A DNA stretch of 64,000 nt from Rugalucina vietnamica (GCA_964017185.1 OZ024869.1:59298761-59362760); one strand, 5' to 3'; shown: positions 1-11,780, numbered from the stretch's first letter. The notes: a model not told the origin generated them from the sequence alone. Numbers and translations: made by a program.

Positions 1-650
1 CCCTTCCTAAGAATGCTCCGCAAGCAGTTTAACTTTGGTTTGCCATTTGGTTTCAGAGGAGAATATCATGGAAATTGTTGACGGACGACGTCGGACGGAC
101 GACGGTGGCATGGTCATCCTATAAGCTCGCTTTTTGAGCAGAAGGGCTCTTGTGAGCTTAAAATAGGTATACCCATGCATACCAAAGTTTTGCTGTATAA
201 AAGTGTGGTCCATGGGGTATTCACGGACACGTTATCCTGATATGGATAACCGACCATGCTCGAGATGACTTGAAATATGTCAAAACGAATAAAAACTGTA
301 CATAAAATTAAAGATCAACTTATGTTTCAAATCGTAAATCATGCCATGTATATATGTATAAAGTTTTCTGTGCGTTCACGAAAAACACGTGAAAATGTAG
401 CTTAGCAGAACCAATAAGCCAGTATGTAAAATGTCACATGGCGATAACAAATAGTTGATATTGGTTTTTCCCACCAACAGTTATGGTCATATGAAGCCGG
501 GACCTCGGTTTATCGAACGAGCGACGCCTAGTTATACACACGAGTGTCTAAAATAATCGAATTGGAAGCAATGGAGGCATTTTATTCGCGCCAAGCATTT
601 GTAAATCCGACTCGCATTGAACGAGTAAATAATAAGTGATATATATAACT
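1..650 (+). mobile_element. Truncated third copy of the element A/B family
   Basis: Bases 1-650 repeat, in the same orientation, the interior of element A at about 8070-8780, including the GACGGACGACG stretch, the terminal hairpin of the ggtcaaggtcatc repeat near 130-160, and the cacgtgaaaatgtagcttagc segment. Homology stops near 650. No terminal inverted repeat of this copy is inside the window, so it is either truncated or continues to the left. It encodes nothing recognisable; the short frames here are also present as DNA in the other copies and show no separate sign of coding. Confidence 0.7.
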
Positions 651-861
651 TGGTCCCAAACCTAATATAAATATTATCAAGGAGATAGGATAAGGCGTCG
701 CATACATTCTGACATGACCAAAGTGTACAAACATGTTTGTACTATGAAAGTGGGGTCTCAGATTCGATCCTAAGCTTCTTCAGTCCTTCGGACGAGATGT
801 ACACCGAGGTTCACTTAGCTTCTGGTGGGACGTTTAACCCCATAACATATGTACCTTCCGT
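651..861. other. Unassigned spacer with SINE-like motif
   Basis: No gene is visible. Around 745-850 the text resembles the core of the V-like SINE seen at 6940-7115 (gattcgatcctaag, then ccttcggacgagatg and a gggacgtttaac-type stretch), so this is probably a decayed SINE between the truncated element and the minisatellite. Confidence 0.35.
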
Positions 862-1239
862 CATCTATTCTGACTCCCGCTGATAGATCTCAATATATTG
901 TAGTACTACAAACGTTCCTATCTTCGTCTGCAATCACTCCTGCTGGTAAAGCCACAGTTTAATCTTGTACTACAAACTTTTCTATCATAGCCTGCAATCC
1001 ATCCTGCTGTTTGGGTCCCAATTTTATATAGTGTTACAAATTCCCTTATCACCGCTGTAATCACTTCTACTGATTAGTCCCCAGTGTTTCATAGGATTCA
1101 ATTTGTACCTACTATCGCCTGCTATCAAACCCCTAGTGTCACAATGTAATACAAACACACTATTATCGCCTTTAATTACTCATACCGAAGTGTAATAATA
1201 GTAATGCAAACACCTCTGTATGCTTTGCTATGTACCATA

Positions 1240-1350
1240 TACATTGTTTTGTAATTATTCTAAATGCAAGTTATGTTTGTTTATATACATTGTTGTTGAC
1301 GATGAGCTATTGTGCTTAAGTCATGAATAAACTTTCTGTTCTGTTCTATT
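1240..1350 (+). mobile_element. LINE 3'-end fragment inside the minisatellite
   Basis: A non-minisatellite segment ends in gaataaactttctgttctgt, a short-repeat 3' tail typical of several invertebrate LINE clades (compare the TCTTA tail at 45381-45400). No coding sequence is attached. It is probably a severely 5'-truncated insertion. Confidence 0.4.
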
Positions 1351-2749
1351 GCATGTAATCACTTTTGCTGGTAAGGCTGAAGTAGTATATAGCAATACAA
1401 ATGTGCCTGTCATCGCCTGTAATCACCCCTACTAATTACACCCGGTGTTATATTTACCAGAAACACCCTTATCTCTCATGTGAAATAGGCCCCAGTTATA
1501 TAAAGTACTACAAACGTCCATATCATTACCTGTAATTACGCCTGTTAATGAGGTCACAGTCTTATATTGTAATTCAAATTTCTCTATCATCGGCTGCAAT
1601 CACTGCTGCCGATAAGACCCCATTGCCATAATTGATGGTAATACAAACGTGCCTTTCATCTCCTGTAATTGCCAGTGTTAAAGTGTACCGCAAACGCCCC
1701 TATCACCGCCTGTAACTACTCCTGCAAATTAGACCTCGATGTTATACTGTCATCGCCTGTAATCACTCCTGCTGTTAAGACGCCAGTTATATATAGAAAA
1801 ACAACCGTGCATGTCTCCACCAGGCCAGTAATCACTCCTGTTGGTTAGGTCCTAGAGTTATATCGTGACCTGTCATCACTCCAAGTGTTATAATGTAATT
1901 AAAGCGCCCTTATCATTGCCTGTATTCACTCCTGCTGTTAAGGACCCAGTGTTATATTGTAATACAAATGCTCCTATGATCTCCTGCTTATAAGGCCCCC
2001 AAAGTTATATTGTATTACAAACGTCCCTGTCATCGCATGTAATCACTCCTGCTGATTAGGTCAAAGTGACATATTGGTCTACAACCGCCCCTATAATTGC
2101 ATATAATCATTGCTGCTAATAAGGCCCCTGTTTTATATAGTAATACAAGCGTGTCTGCTATCGCCTGCAATCACGCCTGTTGATTAGGCCCTAGTGTCAT
2201 ATTGTAGTTCAAACGCTCATATATTTGCCTGTATTCACTCTTGCTGATTAGGCTCGAAAGTTATATTGTAGTACAAACGCCTCTATCATCTCCTGCAACC
2301 ACTCCTCCCGATTAGGCCCCTGTGTCATATTGCACTAAAACGCCCATATCATCGCCTGTAATCATTACTGCTGATTTCGCCCAAGTGTTATATTACACTA
2401 CAAACACCCCTATCCTCGCATGTAACTGATCCTGATGATTAGGTTCCAGTGTTATACAACAAACACTTATCGTTGCCTATAATGACGCCTGCTGATTAGG
2501 TCCCAAATTTATATCGTATTACAAACGTCCCCTACATCTCCTGTGATATATAGTGCTATAATCGCCTGTTACTACTCCTGCAAATTATGTCCCAGTGATA
2601 TGTCGTACTAGAAACCCTTCTATCATCGCCTCTTTCATCCTGTTGATTACGCCCTAGCATAATATAGTACTACAAAGTATTTTCGTGACCTTTCGTCATA
2701 ACTGCTGCTGAAACGCCCCCAGTGTTATATTGTACTACAAAGACCCTTG

Positions 2750-3035
2750 TAGTATGACTTTCTGTTTTTCTTTTGAAGTTTTTGTAACATTAAATCCAAT
2801 ACAAGTCAATATCAAAAGAGGCGGGCCCACATATTAATACTAAGCAAAGAGGTGGGATGAAAAACGTACAATAACATCCTGATTTTGGAAGTTTCAGTAC
2901 GGATCTGGCAATTTGTGTTGCGTCATACTACATGTTAGTTAAAGATCTCATAGAAAAAAAAAAATAAGTAAAAACAGCTCGTCTTCGACTCGCTTTATTT
3001 TACTTATTTTTTCTACTCAGTACTTTAACTGTAAC
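2750..3035. other. AT-rich insert with a hairpin in the minisatellite
   Basis: About 290 bases without similarity to the 65-bp unit. Near its right end an inverted repeat pairs AAAAATAAGTAAAA (2956-2973) with TTTTACTTATTTTTT (2996-3012) around a 22-base loop. The origin is unknown; it could be a MITE fragment. Confidence 0.4.
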
Positions 3036-3614
3036 TTACCATTGCCTGTAATTACTCCTGTTGATTAGTCCTTGGTTGTATATAGTACTACAAACCTGTA
3101 CCCAAATTTATATTGCACTACAAACCACCCTATCGTCTCCTGCTATCACTCCGACTCATTAGGTCCCAGTGTTATATTGTGATATCATTGCCTATATCAC
3201 TACTCCTACAAATGATCGACTGTAATAAGTCTTGCTGATAAGGTCCCAGTGTTATATAGTTATACAAGCGCTCCTATGATCTCCTGCTGTTTAGGCCCCC
3301 AAAATTATATTGTATTACAAATGTCCATGTCATCGCATGTAATCAATCCTGCTGATTAAGTCCCAGTGACATATTGTACAACAAACGCCTCTATCATCGC
3401 CTGTAATAACTGCTGCTAATAAGGAGCTTGTTTTACATGGTAATACAAGCCTGCCTGCCATCGCCTGCAATCACGCCTGTTGATTAGGCCCTAGTGTTAT
3501 ATAGTATTTAAAAATTCAATATCGTGAACTGTTATTACTCCTGCTGATTAGGCACCAGTGTCATATTGTACTACAAATGCTCTTATCGTCACCTGTATTC
3601 ACTCCTGCTGATTA

Positions 3615-4756
3615 ACATGCGATGATAGGGGCTTTTGTAGTACAATATAACACTGGAACGTAATCAGGAGGAGAGATTACATGTGATTTTAACTAAGTTT
3701 CGATTACAATATTACATTGGGGGCCTAATCAGCGGGAGTGAATACATGCGATAATAGGGGTGTTTAGTACAAAATAACACTGGAGCAGAATCAGCAGAAG
3801 TAAGTACATGCGATAAAAGTGATTTTTGTAGTACAATTCTGTATATCCTGAAATTTTCGCGTGACTTTTCTTTCGTGAATTTTCTATTTCAAAATTATTT
3901 GCGAGGTTTTGAATTCGCGAACAGTAGTCTTTATGGCCTATATGAATTAATTATTAGTGAGAAACTTGAGAAACTTGAACTCGCGAGGCATCGAATTCGG
4001 AATATTCGCGAAAATTAAGTTTTCGCGACAATACAATTACCGGAATTACAGTATAACATTGGGGCGTAATCAGCAGGGGTGTTTACAGGCGATGGTTGGG
4101 GCGTTAGTTGTACAATATCACACTGTGGCTTGTTCAGCAGGAGTGATAAAAGGCGATAGCAGGCACGCTTGCTATAAAAAACGGATGCCTTATCAGCAGA
4201 ACTGATTAAAGGCGATGAAAAAGGCGTTTATAAGGAGATTTGTAGAACTACATAACACAAAGGGCCTAATTAACAGGAGTTATTTCAGGCGCTGACAGGC
4301 AGGCGATGATAGAGGCAACAGGAGACTGGGGCTGATTCACTGGAGTAGTTACGGGCAATGATAGGGATGGTTTCATTATAATATAACACTGAGACCTAAT
4401 CAGCAGGAGTGATGACATGCGATGACAGGGACGTTTGTAGTACATTATAACTTTGGGGCCTTATCAGCAGCAGTGATGACAGGTCACGATAGGGAGGTTT
4501 GAAGTACTATATAACACTAGGGCCTTATCAACAGGATTTGATTATAGGCGCTGAAAAGGGCGTTTTAATAAAATATAACACTGGGGCCTTATCAACAGGA
4601 GTGATTATAGGCGCAGTTAGTGGATTTTATAGTGCAATATAAATTTGGTTCCTAATCAGCAGGGCTTAACCAAACAAGAGTAACTATGTGTATTTGTAGT
4701 ACAAATTAACATTAGTGCCTAATCAGCAGCAGTGATAACAGGTCGCGATAGGGACA
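3615..4756 (-). repeat. 65-bp minisatellite array, reverse orientation
   Basis: The same unit as at 862-3614 but read on the other strand ('cctaatcagcaggagtgatt', then 'acaggcgatgataggggcgt'). All minisatellite blocks to the right (12334-14520, 24090-24187, 31743-34992) share this orientation, so this block is the left end of one long array that was later split by elements A and B and the TTAA palindrome. Confidence 0.9.
3839..4051. mobile_element. Small palindromic MITE rich in TTCGCGAA
   Basis: A 213-base insert in the minisatellite. Its left edge (ctgtatatcctgaaattttc) is an imperfect inverted match to its right edge (read inward: ctgtaattccggtaattg), and ttcgcg/cgcgaa motifs recur on both sides. 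This layout fits a TA-target MITE. The 82-codon frame starting at 3957 crosses its right edge and is not a gene. Confidence 0.5.
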
Positions 4757-4961
4757 TAATAGACATTTTTCACTTTTGAACGTAAAAGTTGCTGGCGCGT
4801 GCGTTTACGATTTTCGGTGTGATGGGGGACGACTCGTGAGGGTAAATTTGAGACGATGACGAGGGGTGATATGAAGAATTACTCGGTCAAAACTTCCAAT
4901 AGCCTAACGGAGACCAATTAAACAAGACAGGCAAAAATGAAGTAGTCCACGACGTCTTCCT

Positions 4962-5034
4962 CTGTAGCTCAGTAGGTAGCATGTATGGAATAAAACCAAA
5001 AGGTCCTTGGTTCGAGTCCGGCTAGGACTTAAAT
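4962..5034 (+). other. tRNA-like segment in the element A left TIR
   Basis: It contains an A-box-like stretch (tgtagctcagtaggtagc) and a B box (ggttcgagtcc) spaced as in a tRNA gene, ending ggctaggactt. The acceptor arms pair poorly, so it is better called tRNA-derived than a working tRNA. Equivalent segments sit in all four TIRs of elements A and B. Confidence 0.5.
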
Positions 5035-5370
5035 TCTTTTTTCTATTCTTAATTGCTTCCTTTTTTCGCCCCTATGACAATATAGCTTAGAAAATGAAAA
5101 AGAAAAGAAAAGAAAAAAATGCAAGAATCACAAAATGCACTGCTGCATTTAATACTAAAATCGTAAATTTGTGGATTAAAGTGTGTAGTGAGAAGGCAGT
5201 CCGCACGTATAGGTTTTTCTTGTTGTTTTTTCACCGATTTAAGCCGGTAGCTTGATCGTAATTATCGGCAGAAGAGCGGACCCGCGACCGATCCTCACGT
5301 CAACATTTATTTTCTGAAGGCTGGTACAGATAATGCGGCTAGGATAAGTTGACCGCCTCTAATGACTTAG

Positions 5371-5560
5371 CGGCCCCCGTGGCCGAGCGGTTAAGAGCGC
5401 TGTTTCTTAATCACTCGTTCATCTCGCCGCTGTGTCTTGTGTGTGTTCGAGCCCCACACTGGCCACATATGATACAAGCCAAGTTCAACTTGTTTTCACC
5501 CCACCTACTGATTGGTGAGCTGAAATAATCTTGAAAGGGACGTAAAACTGAACTAAAATG
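5371..5560 (+). mobile_element. tRNA-derived SINE (copy in element A)
   Basis: The head gtggccgagcggttaagagc (A box) and a B-box variant (gtgttcgagcccc) are followed by the family body ending ttgaaagggacgtaaaactg. The full-length version is at 43171-43418. This copy lacks about 50 bases of the body. It is present in the same place in element B (30893-31117), so it inserted before these two copies separated. Confidence 0.75.
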
Positions 5561-5995
5561 CGCAAGACAAGAAATCAAATAGTATAGTGTACATGTTCAG
5601 ATACATGTATATCTGTGTTTATTAGATGTAAAATTACAGTTTCACGTGCTATCTCGTGAGCGAACATAATTCATTCTGTTTATATTTCAAACAGATTATC
5701 AGCTTGATGTCGAAGTTTCGTTCATTCGACAGTCATATGCATGCCATACGAAGTGCGATGGAGGCAACATCCTACATGTAGCTACATTACGCCAAGCCAC
5801 AAAACTAATTTTGTTTATTGTAGACCTTCAACAGTAATTCGGCCATATCCAGTGTGCTGGTTACGATGTAGTAAATTAATTTGGCAAGATATAAGTTTTC
5901 GTTTTGATCCATATTTATTCTGTGTGATATTGTATGCGTGTTGTTTACCCGGTTGAATTCAAATAAATATGATTAAAATCAAACTAATACAATAT

Positions 5996-6540
5996 TATTT
6001 TTATGAGTTGCTAAAGTGTTTCCATAAAGGACTCCATGTCGTAGTGGTTCAGTCAGTCGCCTCGTAAAACGGGCCGCGCGTTCAATCCAACGCGTAACTC
6101 CGTCTTTCGGGCGAGACCAAGGTCCAGTATGTAAATAGTTGTTATTTGCACGCGAGACCCCGAATATTCCTCGTTAAATGGTTTACATTAAGGGAATATA
6201 AATGCATTTTTTTTCTTATCGGCGCGAGTAACATCGGAAAAGTTTTGCTATCTGTTAAAATCTAATCAGGGCCCAGAATTACACTACGCCCACCTTAGTC
6301 AGGATGTGAAATTCAATTGTATCGATTCCAGGTCCTTCCATTGTTACTTGATTACAGATAAGGGTCTGATTGTGCTCATTTCTGATCATAATTTCGTTTT
6401 TATACAATTTTCGCCCCGTTCAAAATTATTTTAGTTCATATGACACAAATTAAATCAGTAACAAGAAAGAGGGGAAAACCCTGAGAAAACGACTTGGCAC
6501 ACCCACAAGCAGAATTTGGTTTGTGCCACCTGTGATGGTA
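5996..6540 (+). other. Element A interior: second tRNA-like head and SINE fragment
   Basis: A tRNA-like stretch at about 6030-6105 has an A-box-like run (gtcgtagtggttcagtc) and a B-box-like run (gcgttcaatcc). It leads into a body that also occurs in element B (about 30240-30400, minus). At about 6426-6537 lies a minus-strand, 5'-truncated copy of the 43171 SINE family. No protein-coding sequence is supported. Confidence 0.45.
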
Positions 6541-7479
6541 AGACTGATCAATTGGGCAGCAAACTACGACGTAGTGTTCATTGTCTTGGTGATGGTTGTT
6601 GCCAAAGCGATATTGCTTGTTTCAATTACTCCATTTTTGCACATGTTGTGTGATGTTGCATCAATATTTGCTGTAAGGACTTTTGTTGTATCGCAGGCAT
6701 TTACGATGGTGCTGACACTGATAGACAATTCCTGAATATACATATTCATGTACAGTATATCACGCAGACATTTTACGTGCTCAATTTACCGGCTTTTTAT
6801 ATGTAAACAAACGAAACGACATCCGTGAACCTAATATTGTACTGTGTTTGGCTGTTGAATTTTTCTCCCACGGCCCCTCGAAAAAAAAAACAAAAACAAA
6901 AATTTTATCAAGCAGGATCAGTTATCAAACCACATTGCTGCTTGACAAGCCGAAATCAGTTGGTGTCAACGGCTTGTGTTCGTCCTTTTAAACCAGGGAC
7001 CGCGGGTTTGATCCCGGGATCCTTGAGTCTGTCGGATGATACTATAAACTGATGTCTCGTTTCCATATGACCTTTGCTGTTGGATTAACGTTAAACCTCA
7101 AATCAACAAACCAATTAAATTTATTATTTACGTAAATTCTGATTGAGTAAGAAGCTTATGTGCATTTATGCTCACCCGGTTCCGGACGCAAAAAATGCCC
7201 ATATGAGTAAGGTTAAGAACGATCAAGGTGTTGTACATGTAGCTCTGTCGTCAGCATGTGTAATACATGTACACTAAAATGGTGCCGTGTATCTTGACGC
7301 TAGCATAACAAAACCTTAACAAGCAATAGACATTGTTTTTAAAGTTGTAAAAATGAAAATTTTCAGTTCAACATTTTTATCTTTTTATTTTGCTCAAAAC
7401 ATAGATTGTTGGTACACGCTAAAACTGCCTCGCAGAGGCGGTTCTAACGAGTACTCACAATCTGTGTTTTTAGATGCAT
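6541..7479 (+). other. Element A interior with V-like SINE
   Basis: About 6940-7115 resembles a tRNA-derived SINE whose 3' domain reads gtctcgtttccatatgacc and gattaacgttaaacctc; the counterpart in B is at about 29340-29520 on the minus strand. The rest of the stretch matches element B colinearly (about 29050-29700) and holds no recognisable gene. Confidence 0.5.
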
Positions 7480-8245
7480 GGGCATCTTAAGTTGACTTTG
7501 CCGTAAAGTAGGTCAATATCATCCCTGGGTCATGATTTAGGCCATGTATTAACTTTGTAAATGCTTAATGCCAAGTTTCAAAATCATAGGCCTACTGGTT
7601 CTGAAGAACATTTTAAAGGTTTTTGCAGTTTATAGCCATGGCGGCATTTATACAATCTTTCGTTCCCTTTCCATGAAGTGTGGCTTTGATCGGCCATGCG
7701 GTTGCAGAGATGTTTGAATATTCTGGTCATATGCATGCATATAGCCCTCGGGCAGGAGCAGACAAACCCCTGGGGACTAAATGTTTTCATGAACATAAAT
7801 CTTCAGTACCTTTGCATGCTCATCGCGAGTTTCCACCCATTTAATTACATTTAACTTATTTTCCCCATTTTAATGCATGGGCGACCTACGTTGACTTTGC
7901 CATAAAATAGGTCAAGGTCATCCCAGTATTATGATGTATACCAACTTTGCCTGATGCTTCAAACTTAGTTTCAAAATCATAGGACTTCTGATTCTTGGAA
8001 GAAATTGTTTTAAAGGTTTTTGCTATTTATATCTATGGCGGCCATCTTAGTCATGTGACCTGGGACTTTCGTTCCCCCTTCCTAAGAATGCTCCGCAAGC
8101 AGTTTAACTTTGGTTTGTCATTTGGTTTCAGAAGAGAATATCATGGAAATTGTTGACGGACGACGTCGGACGGACGACGGGGCATGGTCATCCTATAAGC
8201 TCGCTTTTTGAGCCGAAGGGCTCACGTGAGCTTAAAATAGGTATA
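7480..8245 (+). repeat. ggtcaaggtcatc repeat units, element A interior
   Basis: Two diverged units contain gtcaatatcatccctgggtc or ggtcaaggtcatcccag, a 'cttactgattcttggaagaa'-type block, ggcggccatcttagtcatgt, and ctttcgttccccc. They end in the GACGGACGACG stretch and the hairpin tgagccgaagggctca followed by cgtgagctt. The same repeat family forms the fields at 9062-11146, 28130-28990 and 62690-64000. It is non-coding. Confidence 0.75.
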
Positions 8246-9061
8246 CCCATGCATACCAAAGTTTTGCTGTATAAAAGTGTGCTTCATGGGGTATTCACAG
8301 ACAAGTTATCCTGATATGGATAACCGACCATGCTCGAGATGACTTGAAATATGTCAAAACGTTGTAAGGCGTAGAATAAAAAAAACTGCACATAAAATTA
8401 AAGATCAACTTATGTTTCAAATCGTAAATCATGCCATGTATACATGTATAAAGTTGTCTGTGCGTTCACGAAAAAAAACGTGAAAATGTAGCTTAGCAGA
8501 ACCAATGTACGTATATACATGTACATAAGCCAGTATGTAAAATGTCACATGGCGATAACAAATAGTTGATATTGGTTTTTCCCACCAACAGTTATGGTCA
8601 TATGAAGACGGGACCTCGGTTTATCGAACGAGCGACGGCTAGTTATACACACGAGTGTCTAAAATAATCGAATATTGCATTGGAAGATGTTAAAATGGAG
8701 GCATTTTATTCGCGCCAAGCATTTGTAAAACCGACTCGCATTGAACGAGTAACGCATCTTTAATGGCAAACATGATAAGTGATATATATATGATGCGATT
8801 TTAGAAAATATTTCGTGTCAAAGGTCACTTCTGGTTCCTTGTTCCATCAAAATTTACAGTTTAATGGAAATACAACAATTTTTATTTTTAGGCGTTTCGT
8901 TCTCGCGCTCAACCTGCGATACGAGTCAAATGTTCTTATTAAACTCATTTTGTACCGTCTTATATCAACTATTTATTCTCGCCATGTGATTTTAAGAGGT
9001 GACTGACTGAGCCACTGCAAGACAAAGTCCTCTACGGAACGTGTTTGCGTGAGTGTGTGTA
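8246..9061 (+). other. Element A interior, no gene
   Basis: This is colinear with element B on the opposite strand (about 27080-28130) and, up to about 8780, with the truncated copy at 240-650. At about 8870-8905 a fragment matches the tRNA-like segment that is better preserved in B at 27268-27345. The 63-codon frame at 8815-9006 lies inside this conserved DNA and has no other support. Confidence 0.55.
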
Positions 9062-9562
9062 AACGCTGACCGGAGACCTAGCTGTCACTTTTTCCCCATG
9101 TAAAAGCCTAAGTTTTCAAAATTGACCTTGCCGCTAAATAGGTCGAGGTCATCCCAGGGTCATCATTTTATCAAACTATGATGGGCTGAAGTCATCGATG
9201 CTACATACTAAGTTTCGTGTAAAATCAGCCTGCTGGTTCTTGAGAAGAAGATTTTTGTGTGGTTTTTACCATATACGGAATTTTCGTTCCCCCTACCCAT
9301 GGATGCTCCACATGAAAATTTCTCTGTGATTGGCCCAGCGGTTTCAGAGATGAAGATGCTATGGACAACAGACTGGCCAAGGTCAAGAGATGACCTTGAC
9401 CTAAATTAATCACATTCCTTCATCTACTTCATTAGTTATCTGCATCTACCACTTTTTTGGTCTCAGGTTGCAATCATTTTTAATAAAAATCCATATTTTT
9501 CAGTTTTTCCCATGTAAAAGCCTCTGTTTCCAAAATGACCTTGCCGTAAAATGGGTCAAGGT

Positions 9563-9744
9563 CATGCGCGGATCCAGAGGGGGGGGGGGGACCGGGGGTC
9601 CGACCCCCCTCCCTGGAATCTGAAAATTTTACCTAAAAAATGTAATTTTGGGATTTTTTGGGGGTTGGACCCCCCGCTCTCTGCGACAATATTTTACCAT
9701 TTTGGTTGGACCCCCTCTCGTAAAAATGTCTGGATCCGCGCATG
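9563..9744. mobile_element. hAT-like MITE with 16-bp perfect TIRs
   Basis: The left end CATGCGCGGATCCAGA (9563-9578) is the exact reverse complement of 9729-9744. The interior is a G-run, then a C-run with tggaccccc motifs. The flanks (aaggtcat to the left, aatgtcat to the right) look like a slightly diverged 8-bp target duplication, as expected for hAT elements. The insertion splits one ggtcaaggtcatc unit. Confidence 0.65.
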
Positions 9745-9965
9745 AATGTCATCCAAGGGTCATCATTTTATCAAATTATGATGGGCTGGAGTCATCGATG
9801 CTACATACCGATTTTCGTGAAAATCAGCCTGCCGGCTCTGGTGAAGAAGATTTTTGAGTGGTTTTAGCCATAAATGGGCGTGGCGGCCATCTTGGTCATG
9901 TAACCCAGATTTCACAAACAAACTTTCGTTCCCCCTACCCATAGATGCTCCACACAGAGATAAAG

Positions 9966-10201
9966 ATTTTTTTTTATATTTAGTTTAACGTCCCTTTCAA
10001 TATTACTTCAGCTCATATGAAACGGGCCAATCAGTAGGTGGGGCGAAAACGGGAGAACCCCGAGAAAAACACCTGGCACACCCGCAAGCGCTTGTCTCAC
10101 ATGTGGCCAGTGCGGGGCGCGATCCTACACCAGACACATCGGTGAGATGATCGAGTGATTAAGAAACAGCGCTGTCCACCGCTAGACCACGGAGGCCGCC
10201 A
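9966..10201 (-). mobile_element. tRNA-derived SINE in the repeat field
   Basis: A minus-strand copy of the SINE family at 43171-43418, with the poly-A end at 9966-9976 and the tRNA-like head near 10140-10201. It has a mutated B box (gggcgcgatcc on the plus strand). It interrupts a ggtcaaggtcatc unit. Confidence 0.75.
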
Positions 10202-11116
10202 TGAAGATGTTTGAAAAGTGTGTATGAACAACAGACTGGCCAAGGTCAAGAGATGACCTTGACCTAAATTAATTTCATACTTACATCTACTCCATTAGTT
10301 GTCTGCATCTGCCTTTTTCAGGTCTCAGGCTGCAATCGTTTTCGAAAAATCCATAGTTTTCACTTTTTCCCATGTAACAGCCTGTTTCCAAAATTGACCT
10401 TGCCGTAAAACAGGTCAAGGTCTCCCAGGGTTATCATTTTATCAAACTATAATGGGCAGGAATCACTGATGCTTACATATCAAGTTTCGTGAAAATCGGC
10501 CTGCCGGTTCTGGAGAAGAAACTATTTGAGTGGTTTTTACCATATATGGGCATGGCGGCCATCTTTGTTATGTGACTCGGATTTCATGATCAAACTTTCG
10601 TTCCCCCTACCCATGGATGCTCCACATAAAATTTCAACTTGATTGGCCAAGCGGTTTCAGAGATGAAGATGTTTGAAACGTGTGTATGGAAAACAGACTG
10701 GCCAAGGTCAAGTTAGAGATGACCTTGACATAATTTAATCACATGCCTTCATCTACTCTATTAGTTGTCTGCATCTACATCTTTTCAGGTCTCTGGCTGC
10801 AATCGTTTTAAAAAAAATCAATAGTTTTCACTTTTTCCCATGTAAAAGCCTACGTTTCCAAAATTGACCTTGCCGGAAAGTAGGTCAAGGTCATCTAAGG
10901 GTCACCATTTGGTCAAACTTTGATGGACTGGAGTCACTAATGGTAAATACCAAGTTTCGTGGAAATTGACCCGCCGGTTCTGGAGAAGAAGATTTTTGAG
11001 TGGTTTTTACCATATATGGGCGTGGCGGCTTCAGAGAAGACGATCTTTGAAATTGTGGACGACGACGAAGACGGACGGCGGACGACGGATCATGGCCATC
11101 CTATAAGCTCTCCTTG

Positions 11117-11146
11117 TGAGCCTTCGGCTCAGGTGAGCTAAAAAAA
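11117..11146 (+). other. Hairpin and CTAA-like 3' end of the ggtcaaggtcatc repeat
   Basis: tgagccttcggctca forms a 6-bp stem with a 3-base loop and is followed by ggtgagctaa. Other ends of the same family (about 138-158, 8210-8236, and minus strand 28136-28165) keep a hairpin at this position despite sequence change. Confidence 0.5.
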
Positions 11147-11780
11147 GACTAGATGTTTCTCAGTTTTATAATCATTTATTTACTTGAAAATAACATTGTG
11201 TTAGTTTGAAGATTAATTATATTTATTTTAAGTCAACTAGACAAACAGCACGCATACTACAAGAGAATAGATGAGGATCATACAGAAAGCCTGTGGCTTG
11301 CAAAAATCATCTAAACTTCGTAATTATCGCACTCGATATGGCTGAAATACTGTTGAAGGTCTACAAAACCTCAAATTATTAGTATGGCTATGCATAATGT
11401 AGTTAGGATATCGCATTTATGACATGCAGATGGCTGTTAAATGGGATCAAAACGAAACATCAACCAAATAAACCCCACCAAGCTTTCGAGTATCTGTTTG
11501 AAATATATACATGTATACACATGCCAAATGAATTATGTTCGCTCACGAGACAGCACGTGAAACTGTAGTTTTTACACCTTATAAATATACATATGTCTTT
11601 ACAGGTACACTATACTATTTGAATTAGTGCCTTACGTCCGCGGAAAACATTTAAAGTCATCCAGGGTGGCTAACTTATCCTAGCCACATTATTCCTGTAC
11701 AAGCCTTCAGAATATGAACATTTTTATGTCCCCAAGAAAGAAATATTGACATGAGGATCGCTCGAAGATCAGCTCTTCTA

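Larger units (their letters stand above)
862..3614 (+). repeat. 65-bp minisatellite array, forward orientation
   Basis: Diverged tandem copies of a roughly 65-bp unit run through this block. Each unit reads approximately 'cctgtaatcactcctgctg', 'attaggccccagtgttatat', 'tgtactacaaacgcccctat', then 'catcg'. About forty units are visible, most 15-30% diverged, with single-unit gains and losses. The array is interrupted by a LINE-like tail (about 1240-1350) and an AT-rich insert (2750-3035). At 3614 it meets a second array of the same unit in opposite orientation. Confidence 0.9.
4762..5995 (+). repeat. Element A left terminal inverted repeat
   Basis: This pairs in reverse complement with 11147-12328 and matches both ends of element B (25928 to about 27050, and about 30430-31737). 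Shared landmarks from the tip inward are the GACATTTTTC end, a tRNA-like segment, tggctaggataagttgacc, and cacgtgctRtctcgtgagcg. A SINE (5371-5560) lies in this arm and in the right arm of B but not in the two other arms. Confidence 0.8.
9062..11146 (+). repeat. Tandem ggtcaaggtcatc repeat field present only in element A
   Basis: About four units of roughly 460 bp, each with the order: ggtcaaggtcatcccagggt, a gatgggctggagtcatcg block, gaaaatcggcctgccggttc, gagaagaagatttttgagtg, ggcggccatcttggtcatgt, ctttcgttccccctacccat, ggccaagcggtttcagagat, ggccaaggtcaagagatgac, ttagttgtctgcatctacc. The field ends at 11117-11146 with a hairpin and GAGCTAA. Element B lacks it, having about 100 unrelated bases at the matching point, so it is an insertion into A or a loss from B. 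A MITE and a SINE interrupt it. The frames at 9225, 9648 and 10959 are by-products of the repeat. Confidence 0.8.

Noticed and set aside
862-3614. CRISPR-like appearance of a regular 65-bp repeat
   Set aside because: There are no unique spacers between conserved repeats; the whole unit drifts evenly, and the genome is eukaryotic.
9551-9857. Two plus-strand frames of 64 and 69 codons
   Set aside because: They read through the MITE and the adjoining repeat unit; glycine and proline runs come from the G- and C-runs.
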